Source of the DNA: Mycobacterium terramassiliense
GTDB lineage: Bacteria > Actinomycetota > Actinomycetes > Mycobacteriales > Mycobacteriaceae
DNA length: 64,000 nucleotides
Assembly (NCBI RefSeq): GCF_900157385.1
Contig: NZ_LT717701.1
Location: forward strand, 186,001-250,000
Direction: 5' to 3'
Shown here piece after piece: positions 53,933 through 63,009 of this stretch. Positions within the stretch are counted from its first letter, which is position 1. Every line of letters starts with the position of its first letter. A program made the position numbers and the translations under genes. Below the pieces are notes generated by a model, which was not told the DNA's origin, did not search any database, and worked only from the letters and a program-made list of their open reading frames with translations.

Positions 53933-55324
53933 CTATGCGGCGTCGGGAGATCCCGCCGGCACGATGTTCTGGTTGATGTGGAACACGTTGCCCGGATCGT
54001 ATTGCGCCTTGATCTCGCTGAGCCGCTGGTAATTCGGCCCGTAGGTCGCGCGGACCCGATCTTGCCCTTCGTCCATCATGAAGTTGACGTAGGCACCGCC
54101 GGCCGAATGCGGGTGGATGGCGTTCCAGTAGTCCGCCGTCCACCGCTTCAGCGCCGCCGCGTTGGCCGGCTCCGGATCGACCCCCGCAATGACCTGTGAG
54201 AAGTTCACGTCCCGGTAGGCCCACGCGGTGTCGGTCTGGCCGACCCGATGGACCGCGCCGTCGATCGGGTAAAGGTGCATCGTGGAGTGCATCGTGGGCA
54301 GTTCTTCGGTGAACCGGGCATGGGCTTCCACCGCGGCGTCGGGCACGGACCGGATGAAGTCGCCGCGCCAATACCATTGCAGGCCTTTGGGATACAGGGC
54401 ATCAAAGGTGGACTGCAGCGCGGGATAGGGGGCCGCGGCGAGGCCCTCGAAGGCCGGCTGCATCTGCCGGACGGGCGCGAACGCCTCGTCGGCACGGGCG
54501 GGATCGCCGCTGTAGCACCAGACCACGGCGCATGCCTTCTGCCGGTGGAACGCCTCGGGGAACGGCGGGACCGGTGGGACGGTCATGCTCGCGAAGAAAC
54601 CGTACAGATCTTCGTCCTGCGCGGGCAGGAAGTCGCGGTACCACCTGAGGATGTCGGCGGTGGCCGATGACGGCCAGGCCGTCGGGCCGCAGATCACGGT
54701 GTGCACCGGATGCAGCCGGAACGTGAACGAGGTGACGACGCCGAAGTTGCCACCGCCGCCGCGCAGAGCCCAGAACAGATCGGGGTGCTCCGATTCGGAC
54801 GCGGTCACCACGCGACCCTCGGCAAGGACGACCTCGGCCTCCAGCAGGTTGTCGATGGTCAGCCCGTACTTGCGGGTCAGGTAGCCGTGGCCACCGCCCA
54901 GGGTCAGTCCGCCCACGCCGGTGCTGGAGATGATGCCGGACGGCGTCGCCAGCCCGTGCGCATGGGTCGCGGCGTCCACGTGTGCCCACGTCGCCCCGCC
55001 CTGCACGCGGACGACGCGCCGGTCGGCGTCCACGTCGACGCGCTTCATCGGCGAGAGGTCGATGACCAGCCCGCCGTCGACGCAACCGAAACCGGGGCCG
55101 TTGTGGCCGCCGCCGCGGACGGCGACCGCCAGGCGCGACGTGCGGGCGAACTCGAGGGCGCCCGCGACGTCGGCCGCGGACGCGCAACGCACGATCACCG
55201 CGGGCCGCTTGTCGATCATGGCGTTGTGCAGCGCCCGGGCGGCGTCGTAGCCGGGATCGTCGGGGAGGATGACCTCTGCTCCGAATCGGCCGCGTAGTTC
55301 GTCGGTGGCGGTGGTCAGGCTCAT
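53933..55324 (-). CDS. FAD-binding oxidoreductase (berberine-bridge/BBE type)
   Basis: 463 residues. PCMH FAD domain with the histidine for 8-alpha flavinylation in RGGGHNG (His74). The glycine-rich GVGGLTLGGGHG segment follows without the cysteine that gives a second covalent bond in BBE, so FAD is probably attached only through His. C-terminal BBE motif YGPNYQRLSEIKAQYDPGNVF. Oxidises an alcohol, sugar or alkaloid-like substrate using O2. Divergent from the LAL regulator; a palindrome lies between. Confidence 0.9.
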   Translation of the reverse strand: MSLTTATDELRGRFGAEVILPDDPGYDAARALHNAMIDKRPAVIVRCASAADVAGALEFARTSRLAVAVRGGGHNGPGFGCVDGGLVIDLSPMKRVDVDADRRVVRVQGGATWAHVDAATHAHGLATPSGIISSTGVGGLTLGGGHGYLTRKYGLTIDNLLEAEVVLAEGRVVTASESEHPDLFWALRGGGGNFGVVTSFTFRLHPVHTVICGPTAWPSSATADILRWYRDFLPAQDEDLYGFFASMTVPPVPPFPEAFHRQKACAVVWCYSGDPARADEAFAPVRQMQPAFEGLAAAPYPALQSTFDALYPKGLQWYWRGDFIRSVPDAAVEAHARFTEELPTMHSTMHLYPIDGAVHRVGQTDTAWAYRDVNFSQVIAGVDPEPANAAALKRWTADYWNAIHPHSAGGAYVNFMMDEGQDRVRATYGPNYQRLSEIKAQYDPGNVFHINQNIVPAGSPDAA

Positions 55325-55425
55325 GGCCGCATCTCCTTGTTTGCTCGCAGGTCGTGATGCCGCGACGTTACGAGGGGAGGGGGCCGCGCGTCATGACCAC
55401 AACGGAGCATTTCCGAGGCACTCCA

Positions 55426-55447
55426 CGATAGTCACATCTGACTATCG
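55426..55447. promoter_or_regulatory. perfect palindrome between oxidase and LAL regulator
   Basis: CGATAGTCA-CATC-TGACTATCG: nine perfect pairs around a 4-bp spacer, 102 bp from the oxidase start and 34 bp from the LAL start. Strong operator candidate for the LuxR-type output domain or another dimer. Confidence 0.55.
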
Positions 55448-55480
55448 ACCGACCGACATCGGCGCGGTTACGTTGTTTGC

Positions 55481-58381
55481 ATGGCGCAGTGGGTGCCGCC
55501 ACCGCTTCCGGCAGAACTGGTGGCACGCCGTCGCGGCCCGTTGGTGGGTCGCGACGCGGAACTGGCGGCCTTCGAACGGGCCTGGGAGCGCGTCGAGGGC
55601 GGCGACCGCCAGGCGGTGTTCATCGGCGGTGAACCCGGGGCCGGTAAGACGCGCCTGGCCGCCGAGGTGGCCGGAACGCTGGCCGATCACGACGTCGCGG
55701 TGTTGGTCGGTCGGTCGACCGCCGACGAGGACGTCCCGTACGCGCCGTTCGCCGAGGCGCTGGATCGGCTGCTGTCGGCCGTCCCACCCGGTTCGATGGC
55801 GGACCTTCTCGCCGACGCCGGACCGCAGCTGCGGCGAATGTCGACGCAGGTGGACCGGCACCTGCCCGCTGGCGAGCCGGCGATGGAGGTCGGGTCCCCC
55901 CGCCAGGCGCTCTTCGACGCGATGACCCTCTTCCTGCGCCGCCTGGCCGTCGACCGCCCGATCGCGCTGATCCTCGACGACCTGCACTGGGCTCAGCTGC
56001 CCACCTTGGCGATGCTCGAACGCGTCCTGATCGGCTGCGCCGATATCCGCTTGCTGGTGGTATCGACGTTTCGCAACACCGAGCCCGACCGCTCCGACGA
56101 ACTGACCACCCGGCTGGCCGAACTGCACCGGTTCGACGGCGTCCGGCGCCTCGATCTGGCCGGGCTGGACACCGAGGCGATCGCCGAGTTCGTCAGCCGA
56201 ACCCAGCACCTGACCCCCGCCTCGGCGCGCACGGCGGCCGCCTTGCTCCGCGACAAGACCGGCGGCAATCCGTTTTTCCTGACCGAACTGGTCAACGACT
56301 TGGAGGTGCGCGGCGGGCTGGCCACGTTGGGCGCACAGCACACCGTGCCGGCGTCGATCGGGGACGCCATTGCCCGCCGCCTTACCGGACTGGGGGCCGG
56401 CGTCCGCGGCGTCATCGAACAGGCGGCGGTGCTGGGCGAAACGTTCGACCTGCCCGCGCTGATCGCCGCCAGCGATACCGATCTGTCCGCGACGCTGGCG
56501 GCGGTCGATTCGGCCGAAGCCGTCGGCTTGATCCGCCCGGTTCGCGACTCCGACGGCGAATTCTCGTTCGTACACGCGCTCACCCGCGAGGCCGTAGCCG
56601 GCGGGATGGCGGCGTCGCGGCTGCGGATCATGCACGCGAGGGCCGCCGAGGCGCTCGAGGGCCGCGCCGACCCCTCCGTTGTTCCCCGCCTGGCCAACCA
56701 CTACCTGCGGGCGCACGTGCTCGGCTACCACGAGCAGGCGTTGCGGTACGCGCACCAGGCGGCCCGGATGGCCGAACAGAGCCTGGCCTATGAGGATGCG
56801 GCGAGGTGGTTCGAGCGGGCGGCTTCGCTGCCCGAGCTGAGCCGCGCGGATCGGGCGCGGCTGGACCTGGATGCGGCCGCAAATCACGTGCGCGCCGGTG
56901 ACTTCGCCCGCTCGCGGGCGATCTATGAACGGCTCAGCGCGATGGACGACCCGCTGATCCGTCTGGGGGCGGCGGTCGGGTACGAGGAAGCGAATTGGCG
57001 TCGCGGGCAATCCCATTCGACGGCCGCCGACCTGCTGGCGGCGGCGCTGGAGTCCTGCGGGTTGACCACCGACGACCTGCGCTACATCCAGGCACTCGGC
57101 AGCTTCGGGAGGGCGCTGGCCTTCGCCGGCGAGGCGGGGCGCGCGCGCGAGGTCGGCAGCAACGCCATCGACCGCGCGCGGGCCGCCGGGGACCCGGCGG
57201 TGTTGATGCACACCCTCAAAGCCAGCCTGTGGCACGGGCTCACCCCGGAACTGTGCGAAATCCAGGCGGAGCGTTCGGCCGAGGTGTCCCGGATGGCATC
57301 GGAGCGCCGCAATTACGAGGTGCTGGGGGCGTCTTCACACTTTCGCGCGATGGTCAGCTATCTGGCCGGCAGCCCCGATGACTTGGCCGCGTCGACCGCG
57401 GACATGCGGCGAGCGGGCGAAGCCATCGGACAACCGGTCTTCGGCTTCGTCGGCGCGTGTGTCGAGCAAGCGCTCGCCTATCTGCGCGGCGACTTCACCG
57501 GGGCCCAACGGTGGGCCGACATCGCTCTGCGCACCGGAGACTTGTTCGACGCGGAGGACACCAAGGGCTCGCACGGGGTCCAGATGTTCATGATCCAACG
57601 CGAAACGGGAGAGCTGAAGAATTTCGCCGAGTTCATCGATGGCAGCGAGACTTTCGCCGGACGCTGGGTGCCCGGCCTGCTCGCGCTTTACACCGAGCTC
57701 GGCTGCGAAGCGGGCATGACCCGCGCGCTCAATCATCTGATCAACCGCAAACTCGGCGACCGCACCAACGAGGCACAGTGGCCGATGGAGCTGGTGTTCA
57801 TGGTCGAGGCGGCGCTGGAGCTGGGCAATCGCGAAGCGCTGCACGCGCTGCGCCCCTACGTGTCCCGTTATGCCGGCAAGAACCTGGTCGCCGGCCAGTT
57901 CGTCGCCCTATTCGGCAGCGCCGACCGGTATCTGGCCCGGATGGCGGCCCTCGACGGCGATCACGCCACGGCCGAGCGGCATTTCACTGCGGCCCTCGAG
58001 ATGGACCGGCGGATGGGTTCGGCGGTTCACATCAGCGAGACGCTGGGCCGGTACGCGATGTTCAAGGCGGCGGGCGGGGACACCGAGGAGGCCCGCCGCC
58101 TGGCCGACGAGGCGCGCGTCCTCGCCACCCAGATCGGCCAACGCCGGGTCGTCGAGTTGGTGGATTCGCTGCTGGCCGTGGGGCCGGACGGCCTGACCGA
58201 CCGGGAGGTCGAAGTGCTGCGGCTGCTCGCCGAGGGGTTGAGCAATCGGGCGATCGGCGAGCGCCTCTACATCAGCACCAACACGGCCGCCAACCACGTG
58301 CGCAACATCCTGATCAAAACCGGCGCCGCGAACCGCACCCAGGCGGCGATGTATGCCGCCGACCACGAGCTGCTCGGGTAG
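55481..58381 (+). CDS. LuxR family ATPase-type regulator (LAL)
   Basis: 966 residues. N-terminal AAA/STAND NTPase with Walker A GEPGAGKT (50-57) and a Walker B-like ALILDDLHWAQ. A long helical/TPR-like middle region follows (about 350-890), and a C-terminal LuxR HTH (LTDREVEVLRLLAEGLSNRAIGERLY, about 903-928). Large ATP-dependent activators of this type respond to small molecules. Divergent from the BBE-type oxidase, likely its target. Confidence 0.9.
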   Translation: MAQWVPPPLPAELVARRRGPLVGRDAELAAFERAWERVEGGDRQAVFIGGEPGAGKTRLAAEVAGTLADHDVAVLVGRSTADEDVPYAPFAEALDRLLSAVPPGSMADLLADAGPQLRRMSTQVDRHLPAGEPAMEVGSPRQALFDAMTLFLRRLAVDRPIALILDDLHWAQLPTLAMLERVLIGCADIRLLVVSTFRNTEPDRSDELTTRLAELHRFDGVRRLDLAGLDTEAIAEFVSRTQHLTPASARTAAALLRDKTGGNPFFLTELVNDLEVRGGLATLGAQHTVPASIGDAIARRLTGLGAGVRGVIEQAAVLGETFDLPALIAASDTDLSATLAAVDSAEAVGLIRPVRDSDGEFSFVHALTREAVAGGMAASRLRIMHARAAEALEGRADPSVVPRLANHYLRAHVLGYHEQALRYAHQAARMAEQSLAYEDAARWFERAASLPELSRADRARLDLDAAANHVRAGDFARSRAIYERLSAMDDPLIRLGAAVGYEEANWRRGQSHSTAADLLAAALESCGLTTDDLRYIQALGSFGRALAFAGEAGRAREVGSNAIDRARAAGDPAVLMHTLKASLWHGLTPELCEIQAERSAEVSRMASERRNYEVLGASSHFRAMVSYLAGSPDDLAASTADMRRAGEAIGQPVFGFVGACVEQALAYLRGDFTGAQRWADIALRTGDLFDAEDTKGSHGVQMFMIQRETGELKNFAEFIDGSETFAGRWVPGLLALYTELGCEAGMTRALNHLINRKLGDRTNEAQWPMELVFMVEAALELGNREALHALRPYVSRYAGKNLVAGQFVALFGSADRYLARMAALDGDHATAERHFTAALEMDRRMGSAVHISETLGRYAMFKAAGGDTEEARRLADEARVLATQIGQRRVVELVDSLLAVGPDGLTDREVEVLRLLAEGLSNRAIGERLYISTNTAANHVRNILIKTGAANRTQAAMYAADHELLG

Positions 58382-58386
58382 CGACC

Positions 58387-58656
58387 TCAGATATCGGACA
58401 ACGCCCCGTCGGGCATCACGCGGTCACGCACCTCGACAATGACGTCGGCGGGAAGGCCGGCCCGCTCGGCCGCGGTTCGGATGGCCTCGGGCGACGGCGC
58501 CTCGTACAGGCAGTACGTCTTCCGCTTGTCCGCCGACAGGAATGAGTACATCCAGCGAACGCCCTCGTGGTCGTTGATCCGGTTGATGCCGTCGGCGATC
58601 TCGAAGCTGGGTTCCAATTCCTCGGCAAAGTTGCGCTCGACCATGAAGATGGGCAC
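58387..58656 (-). CDS. DUF4242 domain-containing protein
   Basis: 89 residues, SCO4226-like ferredoxin-like fold (MPIFMVERNF, MYSFLSADKRKTYCLYEAPSPEAI and an AGLPADVI helix). Homologues bind metal; role here unknown. GTG 58656 with AGGAG upstream. Convergent with the LAL gene, 5 bp away. Confidence 0.85.
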   Translation of the reverse strand: MPIFMVERNFAEELEPSFEIADGINRINDHEGVRWMYSFLSADKRKTYCLYEAPSPEAIRTAAERAGLPADVIVEVRDRVMPDGALSDI

Positions 58657-58732
58657 GACGGACTCCTGTCATTGTCTTGGGTCGAACCTACGCCCCGCGT
58701 GACGCTCGGCACCAGCAAATTTCTGGACGGCG

Positions 58733-59191
58733 TCAGTCGTCCACCGTGTTCGCCTCGCTCGACAACAACATCTGCAAACTCTCCCGCAATTCCCCCAGCC
58801 GCCGGGGCCCGAGCACCTCCACCCAGCGGCTCTCCAAAGCGACTGCATTGGAACGCATCACGCGCAGCGCCTGCCGGCCCCGCGGCGTCAGCTCGATGAT
58901 GCGGGCCCGGGCGTCGCCGGGATCGGTCACCCGCGTCACATACCCGTGCCGCTCCAAGCTGGCTACCCCCTGGGCCACCGCCTGACGGCTCACCTTGAGC
59001 CGGTCGGCCAGATCGGATGCGTGCAGGCCGCCGCCCGCCAGCGGCACCAGCGCAACGGCTTGAGCCGGTCGAATCCCGTCGAGACCGGCCGCCGCGAAGG
59101 CCGCTCTCAAACGGGGCGCCCCCGAGGCGGCCACCAAATTCACCAGCGCCGGAACGGTGGGATTCCACTCGGCATCGGCTACACGTCGCAT
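58733..59191 (-). CDS. MarR family transcriptional regulator
   Basis: 152 residues with the MarR winged-helix fold (LHASDLADRLKVSRQAVAQGVASLERHGYV, then VTDPGDARARIIELTPRGRQAL). ATG 59191 gives the normal MarR N terminus; longer frames read into the operator. Divergent from the lipoprotein esterase gene, with a strong palindrome between. Confidence 0.88.
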   Translation of the reverse strand: MRRVADAEWNPTVPALVNLVAASGAPRLRAAFAAAGLDGIRPAQAVALVPLAGGGLHASDLADRLKVSRQAVAQGVASLERHGYVTRVTDPGDARARIIELTPRGRQALRVMRSNAVALESRWVEVLGPRRLGELRESLQMLLSSEANTVDD

Positions 59192-59217
59192 GCAAACGAG
59201 TGTGCCACTCCGCTCAC

Positions 59218-59240
59218 ATTTGACAAGATACTTGTCAAAT
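59218..59240. promoter_or_regulatory. MarR operator candidate
   Basis: ATTTGACAAG and CTTGTCAAAT are exact complements around ATA. Ten-base perfect half-sites, placed 27 bp from either start; typical for a MarR dimer that represses itself and the divergent gene. Confidence 0.65.
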
Positions 59241-59266
59241 CTTGGCGCCGATGCCACGATGGCTTC

Positions 59267-60208
59267 ATGCGATCCCTACGCGCTCGGGTGTTCGGCGTTT
59301 GTCTCGGCTCGGCCCTGGCGGTAACACTCGGCGGCTGTGTCGGCGGCGGGCACGCGGTGGGAGCGCCCGGTTCCCAATCGATTCCGATCGGGCAGTCCAC
59401 CCAGACGATCGATTCGGGTGGGGTCAGCAGGACATTCCACCTGTACCGGCCGCAGGGATTGCCCGACGCGGCGCCGCTGGTGGTGATGCTGCACGGCGGC
59501 TTCGGCAACGGTGCTCAGGCCGAGCGGTCCTACAACTGGGACGCCGAGGCGGACAACGGGCACTTTCTGGTCGCCTACCCCGACGGCCTCAATCGCGCCT
59601 GGAACGCCGGAACCTGTTGCGGCCAACCGCAGCGCGACAACGTCGACGACGTCGGATTCATCACCGCGATGGTCGGAGCCATCGAGCAGGAGATCCCGAT
59701 CGATCGTGCGCGCGTCTACGCCACCGGCATGTCGAATGGGGCCATGATGGCGCTCCGGCTCGGATGCCAGACGGACACCTTCACCGGGATCGCGCCCGTT
59801 GCGGGAACCCTGCTGACCGACTGCTCACAGGCCCGACCCACGTCGGTGCTCCAAATCCACGGCACCGCCGACGACCGGGTCCCCTACAACGGTGGCCCCG
59901 GAAAGGCCTTCGCCATCAACGGGAATCCGCGCGTCGACGGGCCCGCGGTGGAGTCGGTCAACGCCACCTGGCGCTCCGTCGACGCGTGCGGACCGCCGAC
60001 CTCGACCAGCACCGGCAGCGTGACGACCCAGACGGCCGGGTGCCCCGACGGACGCACGGTGGAGCTGATCTCGGTGGCTGGCGCCGGCCATCAATGGCCC
60101 GGCGGCCAACCCAGCCCGCTCGCCGAGCTCGCGGGGATCCCCGAGCCGTCCACGGCGCTCAACGCGACTGACACAATCTGGCAGTTCTTCAGCCAGAGCC
60201 GCCGCTGA
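59267..60208 (+). CDS. LpqC-like lipoprotein esterase (PHB depolymerase family)
   Basis: 313 residues. Lipoprotein signal with lipobox LGGC (Cys24), then an alpha/beta hydrolase of the PHB-depolymerase/feruloyl-esterase type. Oxyanion LHGGFG near 75-80, nucleophile Ser156 in GMSNG, acid in HGTADDRVP, His in GAGHQWPG. Cell-surface ester hydrolase resembling M. tuberculosis LpqC; natural substrate unknown. Preceded by the MarR operator candidate. Confidence 0.88.
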   Translation: MRSLRARVFGVCLGSALAVTLGGCVGGGHAVGAPGSQSIPIGQSTQTIDSGGVSRTFHLYRPQGLPDAAPLVVMLHGGFGNGAQAERSYNWDAEADNGHFLVAYPDGLNRAWNAGTCCGQPQRDNVDDVGFITAMVGAIEQEIPIDRARVYATGMSNGAMMALRLGCQTDTFTGIAPVAGTLLTDCSQARPTSVLQIHGTADDRVPYNGGPGKAFAINGNPRVDGPAVESVNATWRSVDACGPPTSTSTGSVTTQTAGCPDGRTVELISVAGAGHQWPGGQPSPLAELAGIPEPSTALNATDTIWQFFSQSRR

Positions 60209-60296
60209 GATTGCCGGCGCTTCGAGCGTCGAGTTGTTTGCGCGATCGTCGCGTTTTGCCTCAACAACTCCACGCTCGCCAGGTTTACTTTTTCTG

Positions 60297-62924
60297 GTGG
60301 AGCGCTTGCTGGAGCGTGAGGCCGTCCTCGCCAAGCTGGCCGCGTTGACGCGCGCCGCGCGGCGGGGCAGGGGCCAGGCGGTGTTGCTGCGCGGAGAAGC
60401 CGGCGTCGGCAAGACGGCGGCGATCGCGCGGTTCACCGCCGGACTCGATGCCGAGTTGCGCGTGCTGCGCGGGTGGTGTGACCCGCTGGCGGCGCCGCGG
60501 CCGTTGGGGCCGCTACTCGACGCGTTGGCAGGGGTGGGTCTCGCGGCGGCCCGGGCGCTGGACGAGGCCATCGAATCGGGTGACACCGGCGCGCTGTACC
60601 GGCGGCTGCTCACGGTGCTGCGCGACGGACATCGCTGGGTCTGGGTGATCGAGGACGCCCACTGGGCCGACGGGGCGACCCTCGATCTCCTGCGTTTCCT
60701 GGCCCGGCGCATCGACTCGCTGCCGCTGCTGCTCCTGGTCTCCTATCGCGACGATCAGCTCGACCGACAGCACCCGCTTTCGGTCGCACTGGGTGATATA
60801 GCGACCTGTGCCGCGGTCAGCCGCCTCGCGTTGGAACCCCTGAGCCGGGACGCCGTCGCCGTCCTGGCCGCCGGCAGCGGTGTGAATGCGGACCAGTTGT
60901 ATCAACTCACCGGCGGTAACCCGTTTTACGCCACCGAGGTCCTGGCGGCCGGCCCCCAAGCGCTGCAACACAATGCGTTGCCGCGCAGCATTACCGAGGC
61001 CGTCTGCGGTCGCCTCGGTCGGCTGTCGGCGGCCGCTCGCGAAACCGCGCACGCCGTGGCGATCTGTGGCCCGCGGGTACACGCGGAACTGCTGCATAAG
61101 GTCTGCCCCGCGGCAGGCGCGGGGCTGGCCGAATGTCTGGACGCCGGGGTGTTGCTGACCGATTGTGATGTGATCGGATTCCGGCACGAACTGGCCCGGC
61201 TTGCGACGCTCGACCAGGTCCCGAACCACGAGCGGACGGCCCTGCACACCCGTGCGCTGGCCGCTCTGGCCGAACCGCCGATCGACCCGAATACGTTCGC
61301 GGCGCTGGCATTTCATGCCCACGAAGTCGGTGACGGCACCGCCGTGATCCGCTATGGGGTGGCCGGTGCCCAACGGGCCGCGGCGCTGGGAGCCCATCGG
61401 CAGGCCGCTGACTTGTATGAGCTGGCGCTGCACCGAGCCGATACCGACCCCGACGAGCAGAGGGTGCTCTGGCTCGAGCAACACGCCGTGGCCTGCTACC
61501 TGTGCGGGCGGGGCGAAGCCGCGGTTTCGTCTTGGCGTCAGGCGATTTCGCTGCGCCACGCGATGGGCGACCGCCTGGGCGAGGGCGACGACTTGCGTTG
61601 GCTGTCGCACGGGTTGTGGGGGTTGGGCCGCGTCGCCGAATCCGGCGAGGCGGGACGGGCCTCCCTGCGGCTGCTGCAGGATGCGTGCACGCGGGCGTGC
61701 CCGCAACTCGCGTGGTCGTTGGTGAACATGGCCGAGCAAGGCCTGTGGAACTTCGATCCGGCGTGCGCCGACTACGCGGCTCGGGCCATCTCGGTGGGCA
61801 CCGAGCTCGGTGATGATGCGGTAGTTGCCCGCGCGCGCGGCTATACGGCGTTGGCCAACGTGGTGCGCACCGACACGGGGTGGGAGGAACTGGAAGCGGT
61901 CTGCCACCAAGCGAGGGCCGCGGACGCCCGCGGCGAGACCGCCGCCTTCTTCGGGGCGGTAACCGGCTTCATCGCAGCGATGCACTATGACCCCGATCGC
62001 GCGGTTCGCTACACCGCTGACACCGTCGCGTATTGCCGCGACCACGGGATTTATCTCTTCGAGGGTATTGCCGGCGGGGCCGACTTGTTGGTCGGTTTGC
62101 ATCGCGGCGAGTGGGATCGTGCCCGCGCCCGCGCCGAGGATCTGCTCAGCCGTCCCGGGCTGACATTGGTGAATCTGATCGCGCCGCGCCTCGTCCTGGC
62201 CCTTATCCACGCCCGCCGTGGTGAGCAACCGGTCGCCTCGCTGCTCGACGACATCGAAGCCAGTTCGGAGTCGGACCAGCAGCGGTTCTTCCCCGTCTGG
62301 GCCGCGCGCGCCGAGGCCGCATGGCTGGCCGGCGACGACGACACCGCCCGGAACGTCGCGCGCAGCGCGCTGATCAAGATGGGCGACTGGAATCCCTGGC
62401 TGATCTGGCAGCTGCGCCGGTGGGCCCGACTTCCCGGTGGTCCGCCAGAGCCCGTCCACGTCACCGACGCGGCCACCCCGTTCCACTTGGAGATCAGCGG
62501 TGACTGGCGGGCCGCCGCGGCGGCGTGGACCCGTCGCGGCTGCCCCTACGACACGGCCATCGCCCAGCTCGGCGGCGACATCACCGCGGTGGAATCGGCG
62601 TTGACCACCTTTCGCCGGCTCGGTGCCCCGGCGGCGGCCCGCCGTGCGCAACAGCGCCTAACAGCGCTGCGCGGCGATGCTCGTCGCGGCATGGGCGCGC
62701 GCACGGTTTCCGACCCGGATGGGCTGACCCCGCGGCAACGCGAAGTGCTCACGTTGATCGCCGCCGGGCACAGCGACGCCGAGGTGGCTACCAAACTGTC
62801 CATCAGCCCGAAGACCGTCGGCCACCACGTCGCCGCGATCCTGGCCAAACTCGGGGTCGATAACCGCACTCAAGCCGCGGCCCGCATCCGGCAACCGCGA
62901 GCCACCGCGTCAGGGCAAATATAG
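60297..62924 (+). CDS. LuxR family ATPase-type regulator (LAL)
   Basis: 875 residues from GTG 60297. AAA ATPase with Walker A GEAGVGKT (33-40) and Walker B-like [14 protein letters not shown]-like mid region and a C-terminal LuxR HTH ([36 protein letters not shown]) follow. A separate LAL from the one at 55481. Probably regulates a small-molecule response; the next gene is PE-PGRS but no operator was seen. Confidence 0.88.
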   Translation: MERLLEREAVLAKLAALTRAARRGRGQAVLLRGEAGVGKTAAIARFTAGLDAELRVLRGWCDPLAAPRPLGPLLDALAGVGLAAARALDEAIESGDTGALYRRLLTVLRDGHRWVWVIEDAHWADGATLDLLRFLARRIDSLPLLLLVSYRDDQLDRQHPLSVALGDIATCAAVSRLALEPLSRDAVAVLAAGSGVNADQLYQLTGGNPFYATEVLAAGPQALQHNALPRSITEAVCGRLGRLSAAARETAHAVAICGPRVHAELLHKVCPAAGAGLAECLDAGVLLTDCDVIGFRHELARLATLDQVPNHERTALHTRALAALAEPPIDPNTFAALAFHAHEVGDGTAVIRYGVAGAQRAAALGAHRQAADLYELALHRADTDPDEQRVLWLEQHAVACYLCGRGEAAVSSWRQAISLRHAMGDRLGEGDDLRWLSHGLWGLGRVAESGEAGRASLRLLQDACTRACPQLAWSLVNMAEQGLWNFDPACADYAARAISVGTELGDDAVVARARGYTALANVVRTDTGWEELEAVCHQARAADARGETAAFFGAVTGFIAAMHYDPDRAVRYTADTVAYCRDHGIYLFEGIAGGADLLVGLHRGEWDRARARAEDLLSRPGLTLVNLIAPRLVLALIHARRGEQPVASLLDDIEASSESDQQRFFPVWAARAEAAWLAGDDDTARNVARSALIKMGDWNPWLIWQLRRWARLPGGPPEPVHVTDAATPFHLEISGDWRAAAAAWTRRGCPYDTAIAQLGGDITAVESALTTFRRLGAPAAARRAQQRLTALRGDARRGMGARTVSDPDGLTPRQREVLTLIAAGHSDAEVATKLSISPKTVGHHVAAILAKLGVDNRTQAAARIRQPRATASGQI

Positions 62925-63009
62925 GGAAAATTCCCGATCCGCCCGGTTTCCGGGCCGGCGCACACTACGACGACGATGCATTCGCGACCTCTCTGAGCTG
63001 GGGGAATAC

